A stretch of 64,000 nt of DNA from Labia minor (lineage: Eukaryota; Arthropoda; Insecta; Dermaptera; Spongiphoridae). The stretch is from NCBI GenBank assembly GCA_963082975.1, contig OY720346.1, positions 76,810,767 to 76,874,766 of the forward strand, read 5' to 3'. Positions 1 to 10,633 of the stretch are shown here, one piece after another. The notes below the pieces were generated by a model, which was given only the letters and a program-made list of their open reading frames with translations, ran no database searches and was not told where the DNA came from. Each line of letters opens with the position of its first letter. Positions within the stretch are counted from its first letter, which is position 1. Both the position numbers and the translations under genes were made by a program.

Positions 1-996
1 AAAACAACATTATATATCAGTGATTCTCAACAGTGGCGCAACCAGAATTTGCTCCTGGGGGGGGTTTTGACTAGCCGCTCCACCTTCCTATGCCCCCCCC
101 CCCCCCCCCCGGGCTCACTCAAAGACAAATTTTCATTAAGATTTTTTTTTTTTATATTAAATATTTAAAAAAGTTTTGTAAATGAAACATTGATTTTACA
201 AAATCTGGCAAATTTTGTATTTTATTTACTCGTATTCACAGTTTTAGAAAGAAAATATTTTTTTCAAGCTATAAGTAAACCATTTTAGCTTTCCTCATGA
301 AATAAGGATAGTTTTTACGATGATCGGAAAATTTTTGCTCCGAGATTCTTCGAGATTTCCACTTTTCAGACGGTTCTGAATCCAAACTTGCAAAAAAAAA
401 TTTTGATCCGGCCGGCCGTTCGTTACCAAAATTAAGTCTAAACGAAATGAGATATTATCTTGGGATTTGATATTTAGATGTTTTTTTTGGAATGATGGGC
501 GGGGATTGGATTGTTTTTGGACAAGATGGGACCATAAGTAATGCTAGTTTAAAGAGGTGTCAAAACACATTTTATTGAATTTCTTTATAAATTCCGATTT
601 TTATGAGAATTATCATACTATCGTATTAAATTTATAGGAAATCGCATTTACTAAAAGTTTCATTATATTCATTTTTACCTAAACTTAATAATAAAGGAGT
701 TATTTATAATAAACTACTTTAAGATGTCGAAAGCTTTTCGTCCGCCCGTAGTGGTAGGATAATTTGAAAAAATTAAACTTAAGAAAATTTAGAAAAAAAT
801 AGATTTTATGTGTGGGAACTGAAGCTCCCGAATCCCCCCCCCCTGCCTCTTCCCTGGCTACGTGAAAAAATGAAATTCGATTTTAACCCATTGGTGACCA
901 GATATCATGTAGATTAATATAGAAAAAAATATTTTTGAAAGGGTTTTTGGTGTATACAAATGGGTTAATATATATAAACAAATAAAAAAAATTAAC

Positions 997-1207
997 CTTT
1001 TCAATTGTGAAATCAACTATTTCTTTATTGTCTTCTTCGCTATTGCTATTAACACAATCTGTTGTTTCTGAAGGTCCAGCTTCACTATCTAATTCTTAAA
1101 TGGAAAAGTATTTAAGAATTAATTCACTAATTTAAAAAAAAATTTTAAATCTTACCTTTCTTGTTTTTCTTATTTTGAAAAAAACCTGAAATTAGTCTTC
1201 GCTTCAT
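997..1207 (-). pseudogene. hAT transposase N-terminal remnant in two exons
   Basis: On the minus strand an ATG at 1207 opens MKRRLISGFFQNKKNKK, a basic start of the kind common in hAT transposases. It runs to a donor (AAAG|GTAAGAT) with exon 1 ending at 1156. A 61-base intron (1095-1155) ends TTTAAG, and exon 2 (1094-997) resumes in phase to give ELDSEAGPSETTD and a further 20 acidic residues, ending at AAG|GTTAAT, another possible donor. Phase is kept exactly across the junction. About 50 residues survive, against roughly 600-700 for a full hAT transposase; BED finger, RNase H-like and dimerisation domains are not visible. It is the broken gene of the inner hAT; splicing is inferred from sequence only. 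Confidence 0.6.
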
Positions 1208-1569
1208 AATCTTTATGAAATTAGCAATTAATGTATGTAGCAATGTGGAAGGGGTTGAATGTTCTCGATAGAGCAACTTCTTGTTTGCGAATTTCTATAA
1301 AATGGTTTATTTACAAATGCCCTACCCGTTGTGGTGGAGAAGGGGGGAGACTTTCTCCTGGACGTCACCAAAGGCCCTGTGAGGGTGAGGGCCTGCGTTT
1401 CCGCTATCCCTCTGTTAAATTTTACAACCAGGGATAAGGAAGTGGAGTGAGGAGCTCGAAACATCCCTTGACCTCGGTATCAATTTCCACATGTATTAAT
1501 AAAAAAAACTTTTTTATTATACACTAAGTTATATTTTAAGAATTTTTTTTCTTTTCTATTTGAAAACAT

Positions 1570-1719
1570 AATATACAGCAATTATTTTTTTTTTCTCTCC
1601 TGGGGGTTTTAACCCCCAAACCCCCCCTGGTTGCGCCACTGAATATACAGCAATTATTATTTTTTTTCTCTCCTGGGGGGGGTTTTAACCCCCAAAACCC
1701 CCCCCTGGTTGCGCCACTG
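1570..1719. repeat. Tandem duplication of the inner hAT right tip
   Basis: Units 1570-1641 and 1642-1719 are near-identical. Each runs from AATATACAGCAATTATT or its equivalent through a T tract and the TCTCTCCTGGGGG...AACCCCC palindrome to CTGGTTGCGCCACTG. The element therefore has two potential right ends in series. Confidence 0.85.
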
Positions 1720-2374
1720 ATTCTCAACCTTTCTTTTACCGCGGCACACTTTTAACGGTTTAAAAATTTGGCGGTACTCAAAGAAAAAGATAAGTGTAAA
1801 AGTTTACCATATTGAAAAAAGTGGTCCCAAAAACAGTTTACCTTTTTTTTAGAACCAAATTGAAAAAATTTAGAAAAAAAAAGTCGGATATGTTTAAAGA
1901 GCCTCACGGCACACAAAATTGCCGCGGCACAGTGGTTGAGAATCACTGTTATATATATTTAAAGTATAAAAAAAAGTATTTTTAAAACTTGAATTAAAAT
2001 GACTAAATTAGATTATCTTGATTTTTATTATTAGTTTAATAACTCAATTATTAATTACGGCTATATTTTAAGTGAAAAATTTCTGACAATGAATATAAAA
2101 TTAATATAATACTTTGTAAACTACTACTTCCAGTTTCTCGATATACACCAAAAGATGATGAATTCATGCTACTGATGCATTAAGTAAATATATCAAATTT
2201 TATCAAAATCCATTGAGTCGTTCAAACAATATATACGTCTTTACGGGCACACAATGGACAGACGGACAGACATGCTAAAAATACTTTTTTCTGTTATCAA
2301 AATGCATGATTCGTGGGAGATATGTAAAAATTTGGTGTGAAATTTAGTGTGTTCCCTTCCTATCGTCGGTTGGT

Positions 2375-3554
2375 AAAAAACAAACCCTAAACAGGAGGTG
2401 TTTATTTTTTTCACTTTCTCTTTATATTATATTTTCTCTCTCTCCTTGTTTCATGTACTTTTCTATTAAAAGTTGAGATTATATACTTCACTTTGCATTG
2501 TAAGGTCTTCTAAGCATGTTTATTTGTTTGTTCTGTCTACAATATAGACTTGTTTTCGATATAAGAAATTTACTGCTCGTTAAATATATAAGGAAAAAAA
2601 AACGATTTGTGAAGGTGGATTAAGTAACAGCTTAACTTCTTATAGGTTATTTTAATGTTCCAACAGTTGGAAATAAAAAAAAATTCAAGCAGAAAAAGCG
2701 ATTCTTTTTAATTTCTTCATCACTCGCCCACTGGTGTCATTCACCTTCGGTCAATCCGTATTAAATTCTTTTTGAAGTTGGCCCTTTTGATAGGCACCCC
2801 AAAATCTAATCTTGATATAGATTGATAGGGTGTCAGATTTTTCGTTGTGCGACTCTTTTTTTACAATTCTTTATTTTCACACATTCAGCAGAAAAATCGA
2901 GATTTGTTGGAGTATTTGATTAATTCAAATTATCTCGAAAACTCGAATCAATCAACTCTAACAAATATAAAAAGTTCAAAATAAACATTTAGTGTAATAT
3001 AATCGAATAGTTTTAATTTTATTTTTTTCAAATTTAAGATAAAATTTTTAGTATTTTTCCCAAAATATATTTAATTTAACTATTTTTATATCATTGCTTC
3101 ATTTTTTAATCTCTATATCATGATTTTTTTTTTGTTTATAAATAGAATAAAATCTTATTTGTTTCGATATTTTAGAATTAATATAGAATAAATAAATATT
3201 TATATTAAATTTTTAATGACTTCTATAAAAAATTATAAAGTGTAAATATTTGAATATTTGTATAATCAAATAATTAGAATATTAAGTATAATTGATTAGG
3301 ATTATTATTATTGTAATTATTATTATTTTAAATTTTTCATTTATTTATATTTATTTATAAGAAATATTTTCTGTATTGTGTACTCCATATTTTTATCTGA
3401 TAAGTATAAGTAAAAAAAAATAAATTTATGAGAGAGAGAGCTAATGGCATATATATATATATATAGAATAAAATTCTTAATAATATATTAACATCGACAA
3501 GTTTAAAATGGACAGCAGAAGTAAAGTAAATTAAAGTTTTAAAGTAAAAAAAAA
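2375..3554. other. AT-rich stretch without recognisable gene
   Basis: No open frame of note. The segment 2640-2960 is slightly less AT-rich but I do not recognise it. A (GA)n tract is followed by (TA)n near 3430-3466. Confidence 0.6.
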
Positions 3555-4023
3555 TAGCCAGGCACAGAACCGACGGTTTGAAATAAATTAATTTCCAGCT
3601 ACAGAAGCAATTTCAAATAATTTAAATGTATCTATTAATGCAATTAATAAACAGATATGGATAGAACATGCATGATTCATGGAGATATGTAAAAAATCTC
3701 CTCATGTGAAATTTGGTGTGAATATAACCCTTCCCTTCCTTTCGTCGATCGGTAATACTACTACTTCCGGTTTCCGGATATACATCAAAAGTTGATCATT
3801 TCATCATAGTGATGCATTAAGTAAATATATCAAATTTTATCAAAATCCATTGGATCGTTCAAACTATATACACGTCTTTAAGGGCACACAATGGACAGAC
3901 GGACAGACATGCTAAAAATACTTTTTTCTGTTAACAAAATGCATGATTCGTGGTGATATGTAAAAATCTCCACATGTGAAATTTAGTGGGAAAACAATAC
4001 CTCCCTTACTATCCTCGGTCGGT
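3555..4023 (+). repeat. Family A copies A2a and A2b in direct tandem
   Basis: 3555-3753 is an internally deleted family A copy: leader 'GCCAGGCACAGAACCGACGG' then a jump to the 3' part ending CGTCGATCGGTAA. It is followed directly by a second, 5'-truncated copy (3755-4023) starting at 'ACTACTTCCGGTTTCC' and ending CCTCGGTCGGTAAAAA. Both point the same way. Tandem truncated arrays are common for rolling-circle elements, but other routes are possible. Confidence 0.8.
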
Positions 4024-4767
4024 AAAAATTTCATTAAAATCAAAAAGATGGATTATTATTTTGTAATTAATAACTTAAAGTAATGTATAATTAAGATTTA
4101 TAGAATTGTAAAGTAATTTTAAGGGACATTGCACAGGTATATTAAGAAATATTTTTTCAATCAATTGATTGATGTTGTCTTTGCATTTTATTGAGGTTAG
4201 TTAGATACTCTCCTAATGCAAAGAATTAATTTTTAATTTACACATCTCATTAAAATTCATAATCAATCAATCAAAAAAAAAAAACAAAAAAAAAAAAAAA
4301 ACATAAAAATAAAAATAAAATAAAAAGGTAAGTTTTGGGAGTGTTAACTTAATTAGCATTAGCATACTCGTGATTTGAGCAAAATTGAGATGGTAAGGGG
4401 CGGATGGTCATCAATCTTTGGAGAATCTTTTTGTTTAAAATCGCAGTGTATTCAAAAGTGGTAGACTACTTAAAGATAGAAATAAACCCATCTAATGACA
4501 TGCAAAATTCATATATTTCAATTCATTTTAATGAAATAAAAGAAAATAGTTTATTTTTATAATATATTGAAAAAAAGCATAAAGAAAATAAAACTGATTA
4601 GGACTACGCTACCTGCTACCCTGTGGCGCCTTATTATACTTATAAGAATACAAAAAAAAATTTCAAAATAGTTTACTCGCAATGGAGCTACACAACTTTA
4701 ATATATGTACTTATCTACATAAAGATTTTTCATTATTTGACATAGGTTCGTATTAATTTGTATCCCA

Positions 4768-4805
<38 letters not shown>

Positions 4806-5451
4806 TCTTTTTTAGAAAAAGGTTTATATTCTTCTCTCCAATTTTATATCAAAATTTGTTACTTTAAAAATATTCAACATTTTTACACATTTATTTGATT
4901 TTCTAACACGTAACAAATTGGCTTAAATAATACTATTTTATTTTATTAATGAATTAAATAAGGTCTAACTAACGTTTATTTACTAATTTTAGATTATGCA
5001 AAGTAAAATTATTCCGGAAATATTCATATCTTTTGATTTTATCGCTAATGACACATTTGTTAGTATTTAAAGAAGAATCCTTTGGTATTTAGCCAAAATG
5101 GTAATTTAAATAAATTTATTTAAAACAAAAATATTTCAAGGGATCTTTTTATTCTATTATATCTCAGTGGACGAAACAGCATTCGAAAATTCTTAGGCAT
5201 AAATTTAAAATTTACTTTAATATCGTGCTTATTCTGAAGGAAATCCATCCAACTCTAAAACACTCTCAACTCCCTTTATATTGTTACGGTTGTTTCCCTA
5301 TTGGTCCTCTTTCACATCAATTTATCTCTAAACTTTCTCCATCATAACCTTGTTGATAAATTCATACAGGTCGTGTAATTACTCATTATGCAATTTCCCT
5401 CATCCCACAGGGATATCGTTCATTATTCGATCCATAAATTATGTTGTATAT
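4024..5451. other. AT-rich stretch with microsatellites and a SINE scrap
   Basis: No gene seen. It contains an A-rich tract at 4272-4322, a (TC)n(TA)n compound microsatellite at about 4769-4804, and a short minus-strand SINE 5' fragment at 4608-4645 (CTACGCTACC...CCCTGTGGCGCCTT). Confidence 0.65.
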
Positions 5452-5850
5452 CTTATCTTATCTTATTATACTAGCAAAAATTGTATATATATATTTGTAT
5501 TTTTGAAATATTAAACCGCTCTAAGGGTTTTTTTGAAATTCACACCATAGATAATTTTTATAAAGAAAAATCCATCTGTATTGGTTTCAGCCTCGGAAAA
5601 AATCATCTTTATTAGTTTATTCTTAATTTAAAATGGGAAATTTAAATGACGTCAGCAACTACATCAGACAGTGCTTCATTAAATACAAAAAATATTATAA
5701 ATATAAATAAAATCAAATTACGAAATATATATTATGTTATATCCACAGGCCATACTTTTCTGTTTTTAAGTGCATTAATACGTACGTTTAAGGTGTGTAT
5801 CTTTTATGACTAGTTTTGTTTTATTTATGTTCTTTTAAATTATTTATAAT
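5452..5850 (+). repeat. Family C repeat copy C1
   Basis: Begins TATCTTATCTTATTATACTAGC and runs about 400 bp to TTCTTTTAAATTATTT. Strongly similar copies are at 42463-42860 (+), 58330-58716 (-), and partially at 9233-9481 (-), 35508-35718 (+) and 38547-38690 (+). Shared landmarks are 'TTTGAAATTCACACCATAGA', 'TATTGGTTTCA', a 'GACGTCA' and 'CATTAATACGTACGTTTA'. No coding potential and no clear terminal inverted repeat; class unknown. Confidence 0.8.
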
Positions 5851-5897
5851 AATAATTAAAATCGCACCATTTTGGATTAATGTATTATTATATAAAA

Positions 5898-6217
5898 CAG
5901 TAGTTTCCAAGCCTATTTGGCTAAGCGCCCCCTTTGCAGAAAAAAATTCAGTCAGCGCCCTCTGGAAATTAACTTTTTTTAAATTTAATAACAATTAAAC
6001 TGAAAGATAAATGTACCTATTTGCGAAATATTATAAATAAAGGTGTAAATTAGAAACATTGAAATTTTGTATCTATTTATTGAACTCAGAATAGAAAATT
6101 AATATACAAGTAATTAATAAATACTAAATGCACCTGTATCGATCACCGCCCCCCCCTCCCCCCTGGATCGCTGCAGCACCCACAAAGGGGCGGTAGCGCC
6201 CACTTTGGAAATCACTG
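5898..6217. mobile_element. hAT MITE (320 bp) with 8-bp target duplication
   Basis: Tips CAGTAGTTTCCAAGC and TTTGGAAATCACTG are imperfect inverted repeats flanked by the exact 8-bp duplication ATATAAAA (5890-5897 and 6218-6225). Subterminal GC-rich parts contain 'AAGCGCCCCCTTTGCAGA' on the left and 'CACAAAGGGGCGGTAGCGCC' on the right, forming an extended imperfect palindrome. No coding content. Confidence 0.92.
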
Positions 6218-6629
6218 ATATAAAATCTATATATCATAGATATATAGATAAATAGATATAGTATTTAAAAAAAAATATCAAAATCATATTTAAGTATTAT
6301 AAAGTACATAATAAACTATGAAATGTGTAAATATTTTTTTCATAAAAAACTTTATAAAAAGAAAAGAGAGAAGACAATTTCCAGACCACTAAACTTTTCA
6401 TCATTATGTCTAGGATAGTAGATTGTTTGTAGGAATACAAATAAAATGATGAGGCTCACTCATTTGCTGAGGTCAATAAAAAAAAAGAGCATGTGTGTTA
6501 TAAAATTTATTAGATTATATGTATAAATCAGTGAATAAAAGAATGCTCTCACCCCCCCACCTCCACCTCACTCCTCCTCCACCCCAAACTCCTAACAGAT
6601 TCGTTCTTCATTTATAAATTCCGTCAATT

Positions 6630-6965
6630 TTAATTAAACTTAATCCCGAATAGATGAAGGGACCATTTCGTGACCAAAAAGTAATTACCTTCCAATGGGT
6701 GTGTGTGTGTGTGTGTGTGTGGTGGGAACGTCAGGGGTGGCCAAAATCATCTTCCTTGCTGATCCGCCACCTACACCTGGCAGCCCTCATGAATAATAAA
6801 TTTCCCTACAATAATACTTGGATACTGGTGGTAATCGAGGCATACCAAAGGAGCACCACGCCCGGATGAAGATGGTTCTATTCCCCTTCCCAATGGAGAT
6901 AAGGCATACACAGGGCTCCAAAGGACTTGCCGACATTACATTCACAAAGGGCCCATGTCCTTCCG
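6630..6965. other. Unusually GC-rich unique segment with (GT)n
   Basis: Between about 6650 and 6965 the sequence is clearly less AT-rich than its surroundings. It includes a (GT)n microsatellite at about 6698-6721 and short open frames on both strands (6654-6869 +, 6787-6984 -). No protein family is recognised and none of the frames shows convincing coding bias. It could be a host exon or conserved element, or an unrecognised transposon part. Confidence 0.35.
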
Positions 6966-6972
6966 TGTATTT

Positions 6973-7267
6973 CAAAATCATCATTTTATTTTATACATAG
7001 TATAGCTATTTATACGAAACCTATATTTTTAATAATAGAAGATCAGGGAAGAAAAAAAAAAAAAAAAAATCAAAAAATCTGGAGTGTCTCCATTCGACTA
7101 TCTCGCAAATTTGAATTGGTTACTTACTTAGTAAAATCATCATTTTATTTTATACATAGTATAGCTATTTATATGAAACTTATATTTTTAATAATAGAAG
7201 ATGGAAGAAGAAGAAAAAATAAAAAATCTGGAGTGTCCCATTCGACTATCTCGCAAATTTGAATTGG
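6973..7267 (+). repeat. Tandem duplication (period about 160 bp) including a family B end
   Basis: 6973-7119 and 7133-7267 are near-identical. Each starts AAAATCATCATTTTATTTTA and ends in the family B tip CTGGAGTGTCTCC followed by CTATCTCGCAAATTTGAATTGG. The duplicated unit therefore carries about 100 bp of flank plus a family B terminus. In the first unit the family B sequence stops after the terminal repeat; in the second it continues as copy B2. Confidence 0.85.
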
Positions 7268-7496
7268 ATTAATTAACATATATTATATTTAAATCAAAAT
7301 TAATTAATTAAATTAGAAATTATAAAATTAATAAATAATATTTATTAAACCAGCGGGTCTTTGTTGATGACACCACGTCACGTGCTGGCGCGTGATTGGC
7401 AGTCAACGTGTTAAAAAATTAATTCCGTATAAAAACATCAAAATCTCGATATCGAAAATTTTTGTGTACGCAATATACTATCGCTGGGGAGATAGT
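7228..7496 (+). repeat. Family B copy B2, internally deleted
   Basis: Both ends of family B are present (CTGGAGTGTCCC-ATTCGACTATCTCGC on the left, GGGGAGATAGT then an A run on the right). The middle third is missing: after 'CAACGTGTTAAAAAATTAATTCCG' the sequence jumps directly to 'TATAAAAACATCAAAATCTCG'. The 3'-terminal stem-loop is degenerate here. Confidence 0.8.
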
Positions 7497-9232
7497 AAAA
7501 ATAAATTTTAAAGAAATTCTATCAAATTTCAAATATTTTCATCATTTATTCAAGTTTGAACCACGAATAAATATTATTTTTTCATCCAGACATCATATTA
7601 AGTCGATAATTGGAGCAGATGGTGTTAATAAATTTCAAGTTCAAGATTTAACATTTTAAGAAACACTAATAGATAAAAAAAATAGTATACCATCAAATAG
7701 ATTGGAGCATTTAAAGTAAAGTACTCCGATAAAGGATAATATATGATGGTGGTTCCCTCCCGGAATCCGTTAACGAATGAATCAATTGATCAAATCTGTT
7801 TTTTTTTTTTTTTTTACTTTTACTTTTTCGAACAGAGAGGGCGGATTATTTAGGCAGCGATTTATTTTCATTAATAATAAAATGGAGTCTATGCTTAAGG
7901 CTGGCAGATGTCCTACTTTTTTTTTAATTGAATTAAATTTTTTCAAGTGGTAGGTACAACTTGATTTATTTTTTATTTTTTAAGATATCAAAATCAAAAA
8001 ATGATAAATCGAATAAATAACCTCATCCCCTCTTCTTAACCTGCCGACTTTGATTATCCTCGTTGGATTCATTTATCAATGAAGCCACCAGATACGCGTA
8101 AATCTTTTTCAAAATTTCAGATCCGCTCCGATGATTTCTTCCGGTTTCCAAAGAAATATCTGACTTTGTTCAAGTACGGACATTTCCTGAAATAGATATG
8201 AACCACTCATGAGTGTTTTAAATTTAGTTGAGATAAATTTATCAAATAAGAGGAGTGTCACCCGGTAAATAACTTTGAGGGATTTCTAGCAAGATGGCCC
8301 ACCCGGACTAATGGACCAATTTACTTGCTTAACATTCCACTTCATTATTATTTCTTTGTAACGCTTGAGGAAATAAAGAATTTGAAACAAGAAAAAGAAT
8401 TGGTATAAAAATGCATTATATAATATAATATAATAATATAATAACACCGAGCTATCGCTCGACCCTATAACAAATTTATTTATTATTATAAACTTTAAAA
8501 ATTTTATAATTTTTTAATTATATATTACAATTATTAAATGGGTTTTCTAAATTAGACCCATCAAATATTTGTTTCCTAAAATGGTACAAATTAATTAAAA
8601 TAACTTGATTTCCATTTCAAGATGAAAAATATATTCAAATTTACTTGATAAAATATTTGGATCTATATTATATACGAGGATATATGTTGTTATAACTTAG
8701 ATAAGGCTGCAGTTTTATATTTTTCAAAGTAAGCAATAGCTTATAGACTGTTTCGACCAAGGATTACTACTGATAATAATACAAATTCTGAAATTATATT
8801 GACACCTGTACTTGTCTATATGTTAGTAGGTTATATTTTTTTCTTTTAATTATAATAATAATCAAATATAATTTATATTATTTACAATTGAATCTAAAAA
8901 ACATTTTAATTAATATAATATAATTGAATATTATTAGATCAAATTTATTCGACAATTTATTTGAAATAAGATATTCTTTAATTATCATTTTAAATTAAAA
9001 TCAATTAAAGAAAAAAATTATTTTTAAAAAGTTTCTTCCTTTATTCATATTATATGTTGCTAACTTCATGAATATTTTATTTTTTTGGGGTGGAGAAATA
9101 ATAAACATATTTCATAATTTTAATCTAAAATATTATTAAAATAAATATTTTTAATTGTATTTTGAAATTAAATTAAAAATGTTAAATTTCACTATAAAAA
9201 ATTATTAATATAATATCAATTAAAAAAGTATA
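7497..9232. other. AT-rich stretch, nothing recognised
   Basis: No coding region or family member recognised, apart from a small stem-loop CGAGC-TATC-GCTCG near 8447-8462 that resembles the leader of family D. The 8040-8310 section is somewhat less AT-rich and appears to be single copy. Confidence 0.5.
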
Positions 9233-9481
9233 TGACGGAAGGCAAATTTCAATATGGATGATTTAGTTGGTGACGTCATTTAAAATTACTATTTTAAATT
9301 AAGAAAATAATAATAAAGTTGATTTTTTCCGAGACTGAAACCAATACAGAACGATTTTTCTTTATAAATATTATGTATGATGTGAATTTCAAAAAAATCC
9401 TTAGAGCTGTTTAATATATCAAAAATATATAAATATATATATATATATATATAAATTTTGCTTGTATAATAAGATAAGATA
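9233..9481 (-). repeat. Family C copy C2 (partial)
   Basis: Reverse orientation relative to C1: from 'GACGTCATTTAAA' through 'TGTGAATTTCAAAAAAATCC' to 'TTGTATAATAAGATAAGATA'. The distal third of the family is missing. Confidence 0.8.
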
Positions 9482-10458
9482 ATTTCAATCATTTTATTTA
9501 ATTTAATTTGAAAACAAATGATGAAACTAATGAATTCTTTTTCCAACTAGCATATTTATTTTCGTTTCCTTCATTCTATTTTCTTTAATTGAAAATAAAA
9601 AAAAGTAAATTATCCAAACAAATTAATCCCATTGAATTAAAAATCATTTAACATAGTTTAAGAAAGAAAAAAAAAAAAAAAAAAGAAAGAGGCGATATTT
9701 AAAGTCGTGAGAAGTTCAAGCTGAGAAAATATTAGCTTTTGTGTATTTATACCAAAGTTGGTTTGAATCAATTAGCAACTTCCCTTCATCCATGGAAGGG
9801 CCGAAATGAACAAAGAAGGGAGAAAAACAAGGAATGTGAGTGAACGGGAAAAGTGACAAGAAAAACATAAAATCATCTTCCAGTGTTAAATCGCTTTCAA
9901 AGATACAAATTTTCCGCTTATTATTATTTTACCCGAAAAGATCATTTATCAAAGAAAATGAATTGCAATCTTAATGATCTATAATAGAGACGACAAATAA
10001 GGCATAAGTTCATTTCCGGTGAGCGTGTCAAATGCAAAACAATCTCCACTGAAGTAATAACACGCTTGGAAATTAATTTCGTGAAATTCATTATGAAAGG
10101 GGAAAAGGGGTCCAATGTAATGAACCCCGTTGGAAATTTTGTGTTGGGTTTAAATTATCTGAAAAACCCTTTAGACAACATTAAGGTGTATGCCTTTAGG
10201 ATAAGAAAGGGGTTTTCATCATTATTTTCATTTAAAAAAAAACATTTAAAATTTTCTCTTTTCCTGGTTAAAAGTTGTTTAAAAAAAATTACAAAATTTT
10301 ATCAATATCATTTTACGAGTACTCTAAAGTTAATGTATAAAAATTTATTATAATGGTTTTTCAATATTCATTTTAAAAATATTTTACTATATATATATAT
10401 ATATATATAAATAGAATATCATAATAAATTTAGTTTATTCAAAAGAGAAGCATCGTTC
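9482..10458. other. AT-rich stretch, nothing firmly recognised
   Basis: Includes an A-rich tract (9665-9684), a less AT-rich single-copy section (9690-10200) and (TA)n at 10391-10408. An open frame at 10066-10353 (+) has strongly AT-biased composition and no recognisable domain, so I do not call it a gene. Confidence 0.5.
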
Positions 10459-10633
10459 TATTATTATTATTATTATTATTATTATTCGATTTTTCGCACT
10501 TACTCAGCATGTAATGCTGGTAAATTTTCACCTATCCCCTTTTGGTCTTTTTTTTGGGGATTAGGCTCGGACGATGTGAAGAGGGAATTCACCCTGGCTC
10601 ATAGGTCGCGTAAGAATATAAGTAAGATAATAA

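Larger units (their letters stand above)
31..1719. mobile_element. Inner hAT-type transposon with nested insertion TSD
   Basis: Termini CAGTGGCGCAACCAG and CTGGTTGCGCCACTG are exact inverted repeats, flanked by the exact 8-bp duplication ATTCTCAA (23-30 and 1720-1727), which lies within the terminal repeat of the outer hAT. The length is 1689 bp. C/G tracts next to both tips (about 94-112, 1600-1625 and 1675-1705) form further inverted homology. Minus-strand exons at 997-1207 look like the start of a hAT transposase; no catalytic domain remains, so it is an internally deleted copy. The right tip is present twice in tandem (1570-1641 and 1642-1719). Confidence 0.92.
18..1948. mobile_element. 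Outer hAT-type MITE, disrupted by a second hAT
   Basis: The element starts CAGTGATTCTCAAC and ends GTTGAGAATCACTG, a near-perfect terminal inverted repeat, and is flanked by the exact 8-bp duplication TTATATAT. Eight-bp duplications and CAG...CTG tips are typical of hAT transposons. Without the inner insertion (31-1719 plus one duplicated copy of ATTCTCAA) it is only about 235 bp, so it is non-autonomous. Its subterminal GC-rich stretch with 'CCGCGGCACA' is shared with the element at 40103-40387, which is an uninterrupted relative. Confidence 0.9.
1..2374 (+). repeat. Family A repeat copy A1, split by nested hATs
   Basis: Bases 1-17 and 1949-2374 are one copy of the dispersed family A repeat (about 490-540 bp when complete); its left part lies outside the window. 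The 1949-2374 part matches the copies at 13452-13934 and 54696-55233 closely, including the (ga/cg)GACAGAC-rich segment and the 'CGTCGGT-TGGT' tip before an A run. The two parts are separated by an inserted hAT whose 8-bp target duplication TTATATAT (10-17 and 1949-1956) is intact, so continuity before insertion is certain. Class assignment (Helentron-like non-autonomous element) is inferred from the family as a whole. Confidence 0.8.

Noticed and set aside
1228..1464. Overlapping open frames on both strands within the inner hAT
   Set aside because: Both are short, mutually overlapping and lack any motif; the genuine coding trace is the spliced minus-strand start at 997-1207.
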